Assembly: GCA_047972995.1 (NCBI GenBank) | Contig: JBKEBD010000037.1 | Span: 1-44,781, forward strand | Length of the DNA: 44,781 bases | Source of the DNA: JBKEDC01 sp047972995 | GTDB taxonomy: Bacteria > Bacteroidota > Bacteroidia > Bacteroidales > Prolixibacteraceae | Direction: 5' to 3' | In this document: piece by piece, positions 25,998-34,713 of the stretch | How positions within the stretch are numbered: the first letter of the stretch is position 1 | How the letters are laid out: the number at the start of each line of letters is the position of its first letter | Program-made: the position numbers and the translations under genes | Notes under the pieces: generated by a model | What the model was told of the DNA's origin: nothing | The model's database searches: none | Seen by the model: only the letters and a program-made list of their open reading frames with translations

Positions 25998-26993
25998 ATG
26001 ATGCACGGAATAACATATAAAAATCCAGAATACTTTTGGTTGCTATTGGTCTTGATACCAATGCTCGTTTGGTATATCTGGCGATTTAAGAAATCGGGGG
26101 CGAGCATTAGGTTCTCCTCAATTAGCGGATTTGAAGGCATTAGCAAAGGGTGGAAACACTACCTTCGTCATGCTCCTTTTTTACTTGAACTCATTGGCAT
26201 AGCCCTGCTTGTTGTGGCATTGGCTCGTCCGCAAAGTTCTAGCAATTGGTCAAGTTCTACCACACAAGGTATCGACATTGCCATTTCGCTCGATATTTCT
26301 ACGTCCATGTTGGCACAAGATTTCACGCCAAACCGTATTGAAGCAGCAAAAGAGGTAGCCACAAAATTTATTGCAGGACGACGAAATGACCGTATAGGTC
26401 TCGTAGTATTTGCTGGCGAAAGCTTCACTCAATGCCCACTAACTACCGACCATGCCGTACTTACCAACTTGTTCAATCAAATTGAAACAGGTATGATTGA
26501 AGATGGTACTGCCATTGGAAACGGACTAGCCACAGCGGTTTCACGATTGAAAGAAAGCGATGCCATTAGTAAGGTAATTATTTTGCTCACCGATGGCGAT
26601 AATAATTCGGGGCAAATTGCACCTGCCACTGCTGCCGAGTTGGCGAAATCCTATGGCATTAGGGTGTACACTATTGGAGTAGGCACTATGGGGAAAGCCC
26701 CCTACCCTGTGCAAACACCTTTTGGCACTCAACTTCACGAGGTGGATGTGAAAATTGACGAAACCACCCTACAAAAGATTTCCGACATCACGGGCGGCGA
26801 ATATTTCCGAGCCACCGACAACGAATCGCTCAGCAAGATTTACGACCAAATCGACCAGCTTGAGAAATCGAAAATTGATGTCCAAGAGCATAAGCAAAAA
26901 CATGAGGAATACGGCAAATTTGCCTTGCTTGCAGGCTTGTCGCTCTTGCTTGCTTTGTTCTTTAAAATAACCCTTTTCAGAAACATTCCTTAA
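25998..26993 (+). CDS. batA: Bat-operon VWA membrane protein BatA
   Basis: A 332-residue inner-membrane protein: two N-terminal transmembrane helices (WLLLVLIPMLVWYIW and FLLELIGIALLVVALA), a periplasm- or cytoplasm-facing von Willebrand A domain, and a C-terminal helix (FALLAGLSLLLALFFKITLF). The MIDAS is complete: DISTS (DxSxS), the T in GTAIGNGL, and LTDGDNNSG. The ATG ATG at 25998-26003 is taken as start because the upstream ATG lies inside a REP-like repeat. Bat proteins were linked to aerotolerance in Bacteroides fragilis and to envelope integrity elsewhere. BatA pairs with BatB. Confidence 0.92.
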   Translation: MMHGITYKNPEYFWLLLVLIPMLVWYIWRFKKSGASIRFSSISGFEGISKGWKHYLRHAPFLLELIGIALLVVALARPQSSSNWSSSTTQGIDIAISLDISTSMLAQDFTPNRIEAAKEVATKFIAGRRNDRIGLVVFAGESFTQCPLTTDHAVLTNLFNQIETGMIEDGTAIGNGLATAVSRLKESDAISKVIILLTDGDNNSGQIAPATAAELAKSYGIRVYTIGVGTMGKAPYPVQTPFGTQLHEVDVKIDETTLQKISDITGGEYFRATDNESLSKIYDQIDQLEKSKIDVQEHKQKHEEYGKFALLAGLSLLLALFFKITLFRNIP

Positions 26994-27005
26994 TATAACA
27001 AGACT

Positions 27006-28061
27006 ATGGAAATGTTCAGATTTGCACATACCGAATACCTCTATGCATTAGCCATCATTCCGGTGCTGATTTTGCTATATATCATTGCGCGTGTACTGCG
27101 TAAAAAAGCACTCGAAAAGTTTGGAGAGCCTGAAATTGTTGCGGAACTCATGCCCAACACAAGCAACAGCCGACCTATTATTAAGTTTTGCTTGTGGATG
27201 CTTGCCTTAACTTCTTTAATATTAGCTGTGGCTCAACCTCAATTTGGCAGCAAACTCAAAACCGAAAAACGCAAAGGTATTGAGTTAATGATTGCTCTCG
27301 ATGTGTCGAACTCTATGCTTGCCGAAGACATTCAACCCAACCGGTTGGAACGTTCTAAACGAGCTATTTCTAGTTTGGTTGACCGTCTAAAAGACGACAA
27401 ACTAGGCTTGATTGTATTTGCTGGCGACGCCTACACCCAATTACCTATTACTTCCGACTATTCTTCGGCCAAGCTCTTTTTAAGTTCGGTAAACACCGAC
27501 ATTGTGCCTCGCCAAGGTACAGCCATTGGAGCAGCTATTAAGCTTGCCACCAATTCTTTCAGTCCTCAATTCGATGGCAACAAGGCTATTATTGTCATCA
27601 CCGATGGTGAAAACCACGAGGACGATGCTATTGGTGCTGCCAAAGCGGCTAAAGAACTGGGTATTAAGGTGCACACCATTGGCATGGGGCTACCCCAAGG
27701 AGGCCCTATCCCGATGTATAATCAATACGGACAAAAAGACTATCGTAAAGATAAAGATGGGAATACGGTTATCACAAAACTTAACGAGCCCATGATGCAG
27801 CAAATTGCGGCTGCGGGCGATGGAGTTTATGTGCGTGCTAACAACTCGCAAGTGGGGCTTAATGCCATATACAATGAAATTGAAAAAATGAATGCTGGAG
27901 AAATGGAAAGTCAAAGCTATTCGGAATATGCCGAGCAATATCAATGGTTTATTGCCTTAGCCCTATTCTTTTTGCTGCTCGACTTCCTAATTCTCGAACG
28001 GAAAAATAAATACCTTAAACATTTTAGATTATTCGGAAAAGATGAAAAATCAAAGGCTTAG
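27006..28061 (+). CDS. batB: Bat-operon VWA membrane protein BatB
   Basis: A 351-residue paralogue of BatA with the same layout: N-terminal transmembrane helices (YLYALAIIPVLILLYIIARV, FCLWMLALTSLILAVA), VWA domain with MIDAS DVSNS, T in GTAIGAAI and ITDGENHED, and a C-terminal helix (WFIALALFFLLLDFLIL). It starts 12 bp after batA, so translation is probably coupled. BatA and BatB are expected to form a membrane complex. Its full length and residues indicate it is functional. Confidence 0.92.
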   Translation: MEMFRFAHTEYLYALAIIPVLILLYIIARVLRKKALEKFGEPEIVAELMPNTSNSRPIIKFCLWMLALTSLILAVAQPQFGSKLKTEKRKGIELMIALDVSNSMLAEDIQPNRLERSKRAISSLVDRLKDDKLGLIVFAGDAYTQLPITSDYSSAKLFLSSVNTDIVPRQGTAIGAAIKLATNSFSPQFDGNKAIIVITDGENHEDDAIGAAKAAKELGIKVHTIGMGLPQGGPIPMYNQYGQKDYRKDKDGNTVITKLNEPMMQQIAAAGDGVYVRANNSQVGLNAIYNEIEKMNAGEMESQSYSEYAEQYQWFIALALFFLLLDFLILERKNKYLKHFRLFGKDEKSKA

Positions 28062-28150
28062 TATGAAAAGCACCGATGAAGAAATTACGCAATTGTCTTC
28101 GCAGTCTATCTCCTAAGTTTAATACCCCAACAATCTACAAATATATACAG

Positions 28151-29005
28151 ATGAAAACATATACTCCATTCTTTTTAGCCTTGCTATTCATCGCCGCTGC
28201 AATTAATGCTCAAGCTCAAAATGAACGAAAATACATTCGCAGTGGTAATAGAATCTACGAAAAGGCTCTTGCCGACACTACCCAGCTCGACACCATTGCG
28301 TTTAGTAATGCTGAGGTGGAATATCGAAAGGCACTAGCTAAGCGTCCTGATGATTTGAAATGGAAAACCAATTTAGGCGATGCGCTTTTCATGCAAGCAA
28401 ATTTCCCTGAAGCACAAGAAACCTATACCGATGTGGCAGAACACAGCGACGATAATATGGTTCGTTCTACTGGTTATTTCAATTTAGGGAATAGTTATTT
28501 GGCACAAAATAAATTAGATGAAAGTATCGAGGCCTATAAGAATGCTCTTCGAAACAACCCAAATGATTTGGAAGCAAAATACAACCTGCTCTTTGCCATG
28601 AAGAAGAAAGAAGAGCAAGAGCAGCAGAATCAAGATCAAAACCAAGACCAGAATAAAGACCAAAAACAACAGAACCAAGATAAAAATCAGCAAAACCAGA
28701 ATAAAGATAATCAGCAGAACCAAGATCAGAATAAAGACAAGCAAGACCAAAATAAGGATCAAGACAAACAGAACCAAGATCAAAATAAAGATCAGCAACA
28801 AAAGCAAGATCAAGACAAGCAGAATCAGAATCAGAATCAACAGCAAGACCAAGGCGAAGGACAACCCGAACCACAGAAAATATCGAAAGAAAATGCGGAA
28901 CGAATGCTGCAAGCTCTAGAAAACGACGAAAAGAAAACACAAGAGAAAGTGAAAAAGGCACAAGCAGCACAAGCCAAACAACGCAAAACCGATAAGGACT
29001 GGTAA
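28151..29005 (+). CDS. batC: Bat-operon TPR protein BatC
   Basis: A secreted or membrane-tethered 284-residue protein. The start at 28151 (MKTYTPFFLALLF, signal peptide ending NAQAQ) is preferred over 28076. Two to three TPR repeats follow (for example YFNLGNSYLAQNKLDESIEA and LRNNPNDLEAKYNLL), then a highly repetitive Q/N/D/K-rich stretch at about 155-236, and a short charged tail. TPRs suggest protein binding between Bat partners. The low-complexity tail is long compared with the TPR part and could serve as a flexible linker or a wall-binding segment. Confidence 0.88.
   Translation: MKTYTPFFLALLFIAAAINAQAQNERKYIRSGNRIYEKALADTTQLDTIAFSNAEVEYRKALAKRPDDLKWKTNLGDALFMQANFPEAQETYTDVAEHSDDNMVRSTGYFNLGNSYLAQNKLDESIEAYKNALRNNPNDLEAKYNLLFAMKKKEEQEQQNQDQNQDQNKDQKQQNQDKNQQNQNKDNQQNQDQNKDKQDQNKDQDKQNQDQNKDQQQKQDQDKQNQNQNQQQDQGEGQPEPQKISKENAERMLQALENDEKKTQEKVKKAQAAQAKQRKTDKDW
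28612..28860 (+). repeat. Q/N/D/K-coding tandem repeats inside batC
   Basis: Imperfect repeats of CAG/CAA-AAT/AAC-CAA-GAT type code for strings such as QNQDQNKDQ over about 80 codons. This kind of tract changes length readily by slippage or recombination. Confidence 0.85.
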
Positions 29006-29141
29006 GCTGTGCGCCCAATTTTCAATGCACTTTATGTGCATAATTGACCAGATGGGCTTACATTTGTTGCCTTTCAGATTAAACGACAAGGAGAACAGCA
29101 CTCCGCACAGACATATTAACGCATAGAAAACAGAAATAACG

Positions 29142-30986
29142 ATGCTCAAAAGATTTATTCTTTCCATACTAATAGCACTTCCTATGTTAGGCTTCGCCGA
29201 TGAAGTCAACTTTACAATGAGCGCCCCCAATGTGGTGTCCATAGGCGAGCAATTCCGATTGTCAATAGCCTTTAATCAGAGCGAGAAGCCGCAGCTTCCC
29301 AAGCTCGATGATTTCGACATTTTATATGGTCCATCTACTTCTCAAAGTACGAGTATGCAAATCATTAACGGAAAACGCTCTACCAAACGAGAATTTTCGT
29401 ACACCTATATTTTGCAAGCTAAGAAAGAAGGTACATTCACCATTCAGCCCGCTTCTGTAACCTATAAGGGCGAAAAATACCAAACCAACAGCCTCAGCAT
29501 TCAAGTGGTAAAAGGGAGAAGCAATGCCAATTCATCAGGTAGCGGTAGTGGCAACAGCAGCTCATCGCGCCAAGAAGATTTCAACGAAGCCGAAATGAGC
29601 AAAGATGATTTGTTTGCCCGTGTTACCCTCAATAAATCGAAAGCCTACAAAGGCGAACAAGTAATTGCCACCATCAAGCTATATGCTAGCCCCAATATTC
29701 CCATTGCCGGATTCGGCGATGTTACCTTCCCATCTTTTGAGGGGTTTTACACCCAAGATATTGAAATGCCATCGCAAGTAAATTTCGAGCGTAAGGCATA
29801 CAACAATAAGATTTACCAAGTGGGAACCATTAAGAAAACCATCTTATTCCCACAGCAAACTGGCGAAATTAAGCTCGCTCCATTTGAAATTGAATGTATC
29901 ATTCGCAAGCGCATTGGCACTTCTCAGGGAGGATTCTTCGGAGGAATGTTTGATAACTACACCAATGTTTCATCGAAGGTGGCGAGCAATTCGGCTAAAC
30001 TGCAAGTGCAAAATATTCCGAATGCACCTGCCGATTTTTCGGGTGCTGTGGGCGATATGAAAATGACGGCTTCTATTGACAAAATGGAGGCTAAATCAAA
30101 TGATGCTATCACGCTAAAACTCACCATTGAAGGAAGCGGAAATCTGCGTTTGATTGATGCTCCTAAAATCAATTTCCCCGACGACTTTGAGGTGTATGAC
30201 CCTAAGAAAACCGAAAGTTTGCGCTCTACATCGAACGGACAGCAAGGAAGCATTAGTTTTGAATATCTTATTATTCCTCGTTTTGCAGGAAATTACACGG
30301 TTCCTGCCATTAGCTTTTCATCGTTTAACCCCGCAAAGAAATCATTCGACACAAGCTCTAGCACAGAGTTCAACCTCACCATTGCCAAAGGAAACGAGGC
30401 TAACCAGCAAACTGTAGTGAGCGGAAACACATCGGCCTATACTAATAAGGAAGATGTGAAAACCTTGGGCAATGACATTCGATATATTAAGCAAGGCAAA
30501 TATGAACTAAAATCTGCCGATAAAACATTTTATGGCAGCCTTTCATTTTGGTTGTTCTATCTGATTTCTACGCTTGCTTTTGTGTTGATTACCATTATCT
30601 ACCGCAAGAAGTTGAAAGAAAATGCCGACGTGGCGTTCTATAAAAATAAGAAAGCAAACAAAGTGGCTCAAAAACGTTTGAAACAAGCCGCTATCTTCAT
30701 GAAAAAGCACCAGTCGGAAGAATTTTATGAAGCTATTTTAAAAGCATTTTGGGGATATCTGGGCGACAAGCTAAGTATTCCGGTGTCGAAACTCACACGC
30801 GACAATGCCACGGAGTCGCTCCAAAAATATGCTGTAGATGAAAGCTTAATTCAAGAATTTACCGAAATTATCAACACCTGTGAGTTTGCACGATATGCAC
30901 CAAGTGCTAGCGATGCAGCCGTGGAAGAGCTTTACAACCGCTCGGCAGAGTTGATGGGCAAATTAGATAAACAAATTAAACGTTAG
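29142..30986 (+). CDS. batD: Bat-operon membrane protein BatD
   Basis: A 614-residue membrane protein of the BatD (oxygen tolerance) family. It has a signal peptide (LSILIALPMLGFA), an extended periplasmic beta-sandwich region with the family start VNFTMSAPNVVSIGEQFRLS, a serine/glycine linker near 130 (NSSGSGSGNSSSSR), one transmembrane helix at about 465-485 (LSFWLFYLISTLAFVLITII), and a cytoplasmic helical domain. It lies between batC and batE and ends 4 bp before batE. BatD is thought to work with the BatA/BatB VWA pair at the envelope. It is intact. Confidence 0.93.
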   Translation: MLKRFILSILIALPMLGFADEVNFTMSAPNVVSIGEQFRLSIAFNQSEKPQLPKLDDFDILYGPSTSQSTSMQIINGKRSTKREFSYTYILQAKKEGTFTIQPASVTYKGEKYQTNSLSIQVVKGRSNANSSGSGSGNSSSSRQEDFNEAEMSKDDLFARVTLNKSKAYKGEQVIATIKLYASPNIPIAGFGDVTFPSFEGFYTQDIEMPSQVNFERKAYNNKIYQVGTIKKTILFPQQTGEIKLAPFEIECIIRKRIGTSQGGFFGGMFDNYTNVSSKVASNSAKLQVQNIPNAPADFSGAVGDMKMTASIDKMEAKSNDAITLKLTIEGSGNLRLIDAPKINFPDDFEVYDPKKTESLRSTSNGQQGSISFEYLIIPRFAGNYTVPAISFSSFNPAKKSFDTSSSTEFNLTIAKGNEANQQTVVSGNTSAYTNKEDVKTLGNDIRYIKQGKYELKSADKTFYGSLSFWLFYLISTLAFVLITIIYRKKLKENADVAFYKNKKANKVAQKRLKQAAIFMKKHQSEEFYEAILKAFWGYLGDKLSIPVSKLTRDNATESLQKYAVDESLIQEFTEIINTCEFARYAPSASDAAVEELYNRSAELMGKLDKQIKR

Positions 30987-30990
30987 ACCG

Positions 30991-31743
30991 ATGAATAAAT
31001 TTTTCAAAATCACTATACTTCTGCTTACATTGGGTTTTTCGGCCTCTGCTCAAGAGGCTCTGCTCGATAGTGCCAATCAGAACTACATTAATCAGAACTA
31101 CAATAAAGCCATTGAGCAATATCTTGAAGTACTAAGTGGCGACAAGGTTTCGGCCGAACTATACTACAACTTAGGAAATGCCTATTACAAAAAAGGCGAC
31201 TACACCCAATCGATACTCAACTATGAGCGTGCTAAACGTTTGGCGCCAAACGATGAGGATATTCAATTCAACCTCAACATGGCAAATGCTCATATTGTTG
31301 ATGATATTCAGCCGCTACCTCAGGTGTTTTTTGTCGATTGGTGGCATGGGCTAATCAACACCTTCACCGTGAATGAATGGGCATGGGTGTCTTGTGTAAG
31401 TTTCCTTTTGTTCTTAATTGGGTTCTGCATCTATTTATTTAGCAGCACATCGCGTAATAAACGATTAGGGTTCACCTTTGGTGTGCTTTCTGTGCTAATT
31501 TCAATTTTAAGTTTTAACTTTGCAGCTTCACATAAAAAAGAACTCAACAAACATCGACAAGCTATCATCATTCAGCCTACTGTTACGGTGAAATCTTCTC
31601 CATCGGAGGGCGGAACAAGCTTGTTTATCATTCATGAGGGACTGAAAGTAGAAATACGTGAAGAACTGGGCGATTGGCTCGAAGTTCGATTAGACGATGG
31701 CAATCAAGGGTGGTTGCAAGCTAACAGCTTAGAAAGAATATAA
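30991..31743 (+). CDS. batE: Bat-operon TPR-SH3 protein BatE
   Basis: A 250-residue protein with a signal peptide (ITILLLTLGFSASAQ), two TPRs (AELYYNLGNAYYKKGDYTQS and ILNYERAKRLAPNDEDIQ), two transmembrane helices (near 130-150 and 160-180) and a C-terminal bacterial SH3 domain (about 195-250: TVTVKSSPSEGGTSLFIIHE, ending GWLQANSLERI). This is the BatE layout. It closes the Bat operon, 4 bp after batD and 20 bp before fabI. The SH3 domain suggests contact with peptidoglycan or a partner protein. Confidence 0.9.
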   Translation: MNKFFKITILLLTLGFSASAQEALLDSANQNYINQNYNKAIEQYLEVLSGDKVSAELYYNLGNAYYKKGDYTQSILNYERAKRLAPNDEDIQFNLNMANAHIVDDIQPLPQVFFVDWWHGLINTFTVNEWAWVSCVSFLLFLIGFCIYLFSSTSRNKRLGFTFGVLSVLISILSFNFAASHKKELNKHRQAIIIQPTVTVKSSPSEGGTSLFIIHEGLKVEIREELGDWLEVRLDDGNQGWLQANSLERI

Positions 31744-31763
31744 TTACATTAATACATAAAAAA

Positions 31764-32588
31764 ATGGCTTACAACTTATTAAAAGGTAAACGAGGAATTA
31801 TCTTCGCAGCTTTAAACTCTGAATCTATTGCATGGAAAGTGGCTGAACGCGCACACGAGGAAGGTGCCACCTTTACGCTAACCAATACAGCTATGGCGTT
31901 ACGCATGGGCGAAACACAACAGCTTGCTGACAAATGTGGTGCAACGCTTATCGCTGCCGATGCTACTAGCGTAGAAGATTTAGAAAATCTTGTAAAGCAA
32001 TCAATGGAAGTGCTTGGCGGAAAAATCGACTTCGTTTTGCATTCAATTGGGATGTCGCCTAACGTGCGCAAAGGAAAAGAATACAGTGATCTTAGCTATA
32101 AATTCTTAGATACAACACTTGATGTATCGGCTATTTCGTTTCATAAAGTACTGCAAACTTGCTACAAACTCGACGCTATTAACGAGTGGGGTTCGGTGTT
32201 GGCATTAAGCTACATTGCTGCTCAACGTGTGTTTGATGGCTACAACGATATGGCTGATGCCAAATCATTGTTGGAATCGATTGCTCGCAGTTTTGGGTAT
32301 GCTTATGGTAAAGAAAGAAAAGTGCGTGTTAACACAATCTCACAATCGCCTACTATGACTACAGCAGGTAAAGGTGTGAAAGGTCTTGATCGCTTGTTCG
32401 ACTATGGCGAACGTATGTCGCCTCTTGGCAATGCTGATGCTCTAGATTGTGCAGACTACTGTATTACGATGTTCTCTGATTTGACTCGCAAAGTAACCAT
32501 GCAAAACCTTTTCCACGATGGAGGTTTCTCATCGGTAGGTATCAGCGAAATGGCATTGGCTCAATACGAAAAAGGATTAGATGATTAA
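31764..32588 (+). CDS. fabI: Enoyl-[acyl-carrier-protein] reductase (NADH) FabI
   Basis: A 274-residue short-chain dehydrogenase-type enzyme that reduces trans-2-enoyl-ACP in the last step of each fatty acid elongation cycle. The active-site pair is Tyr160 and Lys167 (YNDMADAK), with Tyr150 upstream (Y-x9-Y-x6-K). The N-terminal nucleotide-binding segment is GKRGIIFAALNSESIAWKVA and the substrate loop SIGMSP. The length is normal. It is the target of triclosan-type inhibitors. It follows batE by 20 bp and could be cotranscribed with the Bat operon. A terminator separates it from the convergent ankyrin gene. lpxC/fabZ, which supplies the preceding dehydratase, is also in this window. Confidence 0.96.
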   Translation: MAYNLLKGKRGIIFAALNSESIAWKVAERAHEEGATFTLTNTAMALRMGETQQLADKCGATLIAADATSVEDLENLVKQSMEVLGGKIDFVLHSIGMSPNVRKGKEYSDLSYKFLDTTLDVSAISFHKVLQTCYKLDAINEWGSVLALSYIAAQRVFDGYNDMADAKSLLESIARSFGYAYGKERKVRVNTISQSPTMTTAGKGVKGLDRLFDYGERMSPLGNADALDCADYCITMFSDLTRKVTMQNLFHDGGFSSVGISEMALAQYEKGLDD

Positions 32589-32600
32589 TCTCTTAAAACA

Positions 32601-32632
32601 AAAACAGCACTTCTGATAGAGGTGCTGTTTTA
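32601..32632. terminator. Bidirectional terminator between fabI and the ankyrin gene
   Basis: AAAACAGCAC (32601-32610) pairs with GTGCTGTTTT (32622-32631). It is flanked by A and T runs, which suits both converging genes. Confidence 0.85.
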
Positions 32633-32652
32633 AGTTATATGCTAAAAGATTA

Positions 32653-33387
32653 TTATTGTTGTGCTTCAAGCTTTTGTGCCGCTTCTCGCATTTTTTTCAA
32701 ATCACTAATACTGCTCACCCCTACTTTCCCTTTTTTCGATGGCACACCCAACTGCACAAGATATAGCATAGCTGCTTGTCGTTTATGATCCATAGCAAAA
32801 TCGAGTGCTGTTTCTCCATCAACATCAACGGCCATAATATCAGCTCCGGCATCAGCCAAAACTTTCATATTTTCTATTAATCCCTCTGAAGCCGCCATTA
32901 AGAAAGGAGTCCAATTCTCTACACTATCGCCCAAATTTACGTCAGAACCGGCATCAATCAATAGTTTGAGCATTTCCGGCGATGGTGCACTACTGGCAAA
33001 CATCAGTGCATTACGATTTTGGTTGTTTACTGAACTGACATCAGCTCCGGCATCAAGTAATAGTTTAGCAATATCTACGTGCATATTAAATGCAGCATAC
33101 ATTAAGGCTGTTGCATTGTCCTTACCATTTAAATTAACATCGGCTCCGGCATCAAGCAATAACTTGGCAATGTCTAAATGACCGCTAAGCGCAGCATACA
33201 TTAATGCCGACACACCATCTTGATCTTTAGAATCAACATCAAACTTTTTCACACCGTCTTCAACAATTTCTTTTTTACCGTCGAGAGCTGCCTGAAAGAA
33301 AGCATCATCAGCTTGTTTATGAGTCTTACACGAGACGAAAGTCATGGTCAGTACGATGAGTACAGATAAAATACTTTTGTTTTTCAT
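32653..33387 (-). CDS. Ankyrin-repeat lipoprotein
   Basis: A 244-residue lipoprotein: signal peptide with lipobox FVSC (Cys20) then five or so ankyrin repeats from about residue 30 to 210. Typical units are GVSALMYAALSGHLDIAKLL, NATALMYAAFNMHVDIAKLL, RNALMFASSAPSPEMLKLL and WTPFLMAASEGLIENMKVL. Ankyrin repeats bind proteins; as a cell-envelope lipoprotein it probably scaffolds a partner, but nothing in the sequence says which. The repeats are encoded by near-identical DNA (GCATCAAGTAATAGTTTAG and variants), a sign of recent repeat duplication. It lies downstream of rarA on the same strand, 42 bp apart. Confidence 0.9.
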   Translation of the reverse strand: MKNKSILSVLIVLTMTFVSCKTHKQADDAFFQAALDGKKEIVEDGVKKFDVDSKDQDGVSALMYAALSGHLDIAKLLLDAGADVNLNGKDNATALMYAAFNMHVDIAKLLLDAGADVSSVNNQNRNALMFASSAPSPEMLKLLIDAGSDVNLGDSVENWTPFLMAASEGLIENMKVLADAGADIMAVDVDGETALDFAMDHKRQAAMLYLVQLGVPSKKGKVGVSSISDLKKMREAAQKLEAQQ

Positions 33388-33429
33388 TTTAGTTATTTTA
33401 AAATTTATGTATTATTAGTTTACGTATTA

Positions 33430-34713
33430 TCAGTTGTATCTATTTCCCCACCATGATTTCAAACGTGCTAGTATATTTTGCTCGCTTGGATTATGCTGCG
33501 GATGATAGAGTTGTTGTTCTTTTACCTCTTCAGGTAAAAATTCTTGTGCCGTAAAGTTACCCTCATAGGCATGCGAATACTTATATTCTTTACCATAGCC
33601 TAACTGTTTCATCAATTTAGTCGGGGCATTCCGAATATTCAGCGGAACTGCTAAATCGCCGGTTTGCTCAACAAGTTGCATAGCTACATTTATAGCCTCA
33701 TAGGCAGAGTTACTTTTAGGTGATGTTGCTAAATAGATGGCACACTCCGAAAGAATAATCCGAGCTTCGGGCATACCTATTTTATGCACAGCATCGAATG
33801 TTGATTGTGCCAGTAATAGCGCATTCGGATTTGCCAATCCAATATCCTCGGCTGCCAATATAAGCATCCGACGGGCTATGAATTTAATATCTTCTCCTCC
33901 AGCAAGCATGCGAGCCAGCCAATATACGGCAGCATTGGGGTCAGAGCCTCGCATACTTTTTATAAACGCCGAGATGACATCATAATGCATCTCGCCGGCT
34001 TTATCATATTGCCGAGGACTGCTCTGCAATCGTTCAGTCACCTTTTCATTAGTGATGGTAATCTCATTACCCTCTTCAGCATTCAGCACTACTTCCAATA
34101 TATTTAGCAATTTACGTGCATCGCCTCCCGAAAAGCGGAGTAAAGCTTCATATTCTTGTAAATCGATTTGCTTCTTTTTGAGCTCTGTATCTGTTGTGAA
34201 AGCATTATGCAACAACTGCAATAAATCATCTTTTTCTAAATGCTTCAACACATAAACTTGGCAGCGCGAGAGCAAAGGCGAAATAACTTCAAACGAAGGA
34301 TTCTCAGTAGTTGCTCCGATGAGCGTAACCGTTCCTTGTTCCACAGCTCCCAGCAATGAATCCTGCTGCGATTTACTAAAACGATGAATCTCATCAATAA
34401 ATAAAATTGGACTGGCGGCATTGAAAAACGCTTGATTTTGTGCCTTGGCGATAACCTCGCGCACATCTTTCACCCCCGAATTAATAGCACTCAGAATATG
34501 AAAGGGTCGGTTCAACGTATTGGCTATAATCTTAGCCAAAGTAGTTTTCCCCACCCCGGGAGGACCCCACAAAATGAGCGAGGAAATATTGCCCGAATCA
34601 ATCATTTTACGCAATACAGCCCTTTCCCCAACTAAATGTTGTTGACCAATATATTCATCGAGATTACGCGGACGCAATCGTTCTGCCAAAGGTGCTACCA
34701 TAGTTAATTGCAA
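33430..34713 (-). CDS. rarA: Replication-associated recombination protein A (RarA/MgsA)
   Basis: A 427-residue AAA+ ATPase acting at stalled replication forks. Walker A is GPPGVGKTTLAK, Walker B FIDEIHRFSKSQQDSLLGAVE, sensor 1 IGATTENPSFEV, and the C-terminal tetramerisation region shows MRGSDPNAAVYWLARML and AAEDIGLANPNALLLAQ. The opening PLAERLRPRNLDEYIGQQHL is characteristic. An ATG at 34701 would give the more usual short start (MVAPLAERLRP). The ATG at 34713 overlaps the TPR gene by 10 bp, which favours coupled translation. It is intact and lies in an operon with the TPR protein and threonylcarbamoyl-AMP synthase. Confidence 0.95.
   Translation of the reverse strand: MQLTMVAPLAERLRPRNLDEYIGQQHLVGERAVLRKMIDSGNISSLILWGPPGVGKTTLAKIIANTLNRPFHILSAINSGVKDVREVIAKAQNQAFFNAASPILFIDEIHRFSKSQQDSLLGAVEQGTVTLIGATTENPSFEVISPLLSRCQVYVLKHLEKDDLLQLLHNAFTTDTELKKKQIDLQEYEALLRFSGGDARKLLNILEVVLNAEEGNEITITNEKVTERLQSSPRQYDKAGEMHYDVISAFIKSMRGSDPNAAVYWLARMLAGGEDIKFIARRMLILAAEDIGLANPNALLLAQSTFDAVHKIGMPEARIILSECAIYLATSPKSNSAYEAINVAMQLVEQTGDLAVPLNIRNAPTKLMKQLGYGKEYKYSHAYEGNFTAQEFLPEEVKEQQLYHPQHNPSEQNILARLKSWWGNRYN

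Noticed and set aside
22851..28061. MoxR plus VWA genes as an anti-phage ternary system
   Set aside because: Gene content and order (moxR, DUF58, batA-batE) are those of the conserved Bat operon, which explains them fully.
28479..29018. Open frames on the minus strand with strings of leucine, serine or aspartate residues opposite batC
   Set aside because: They are translations of the reverse complement of the Q/N/D/K tract and have no independent support.
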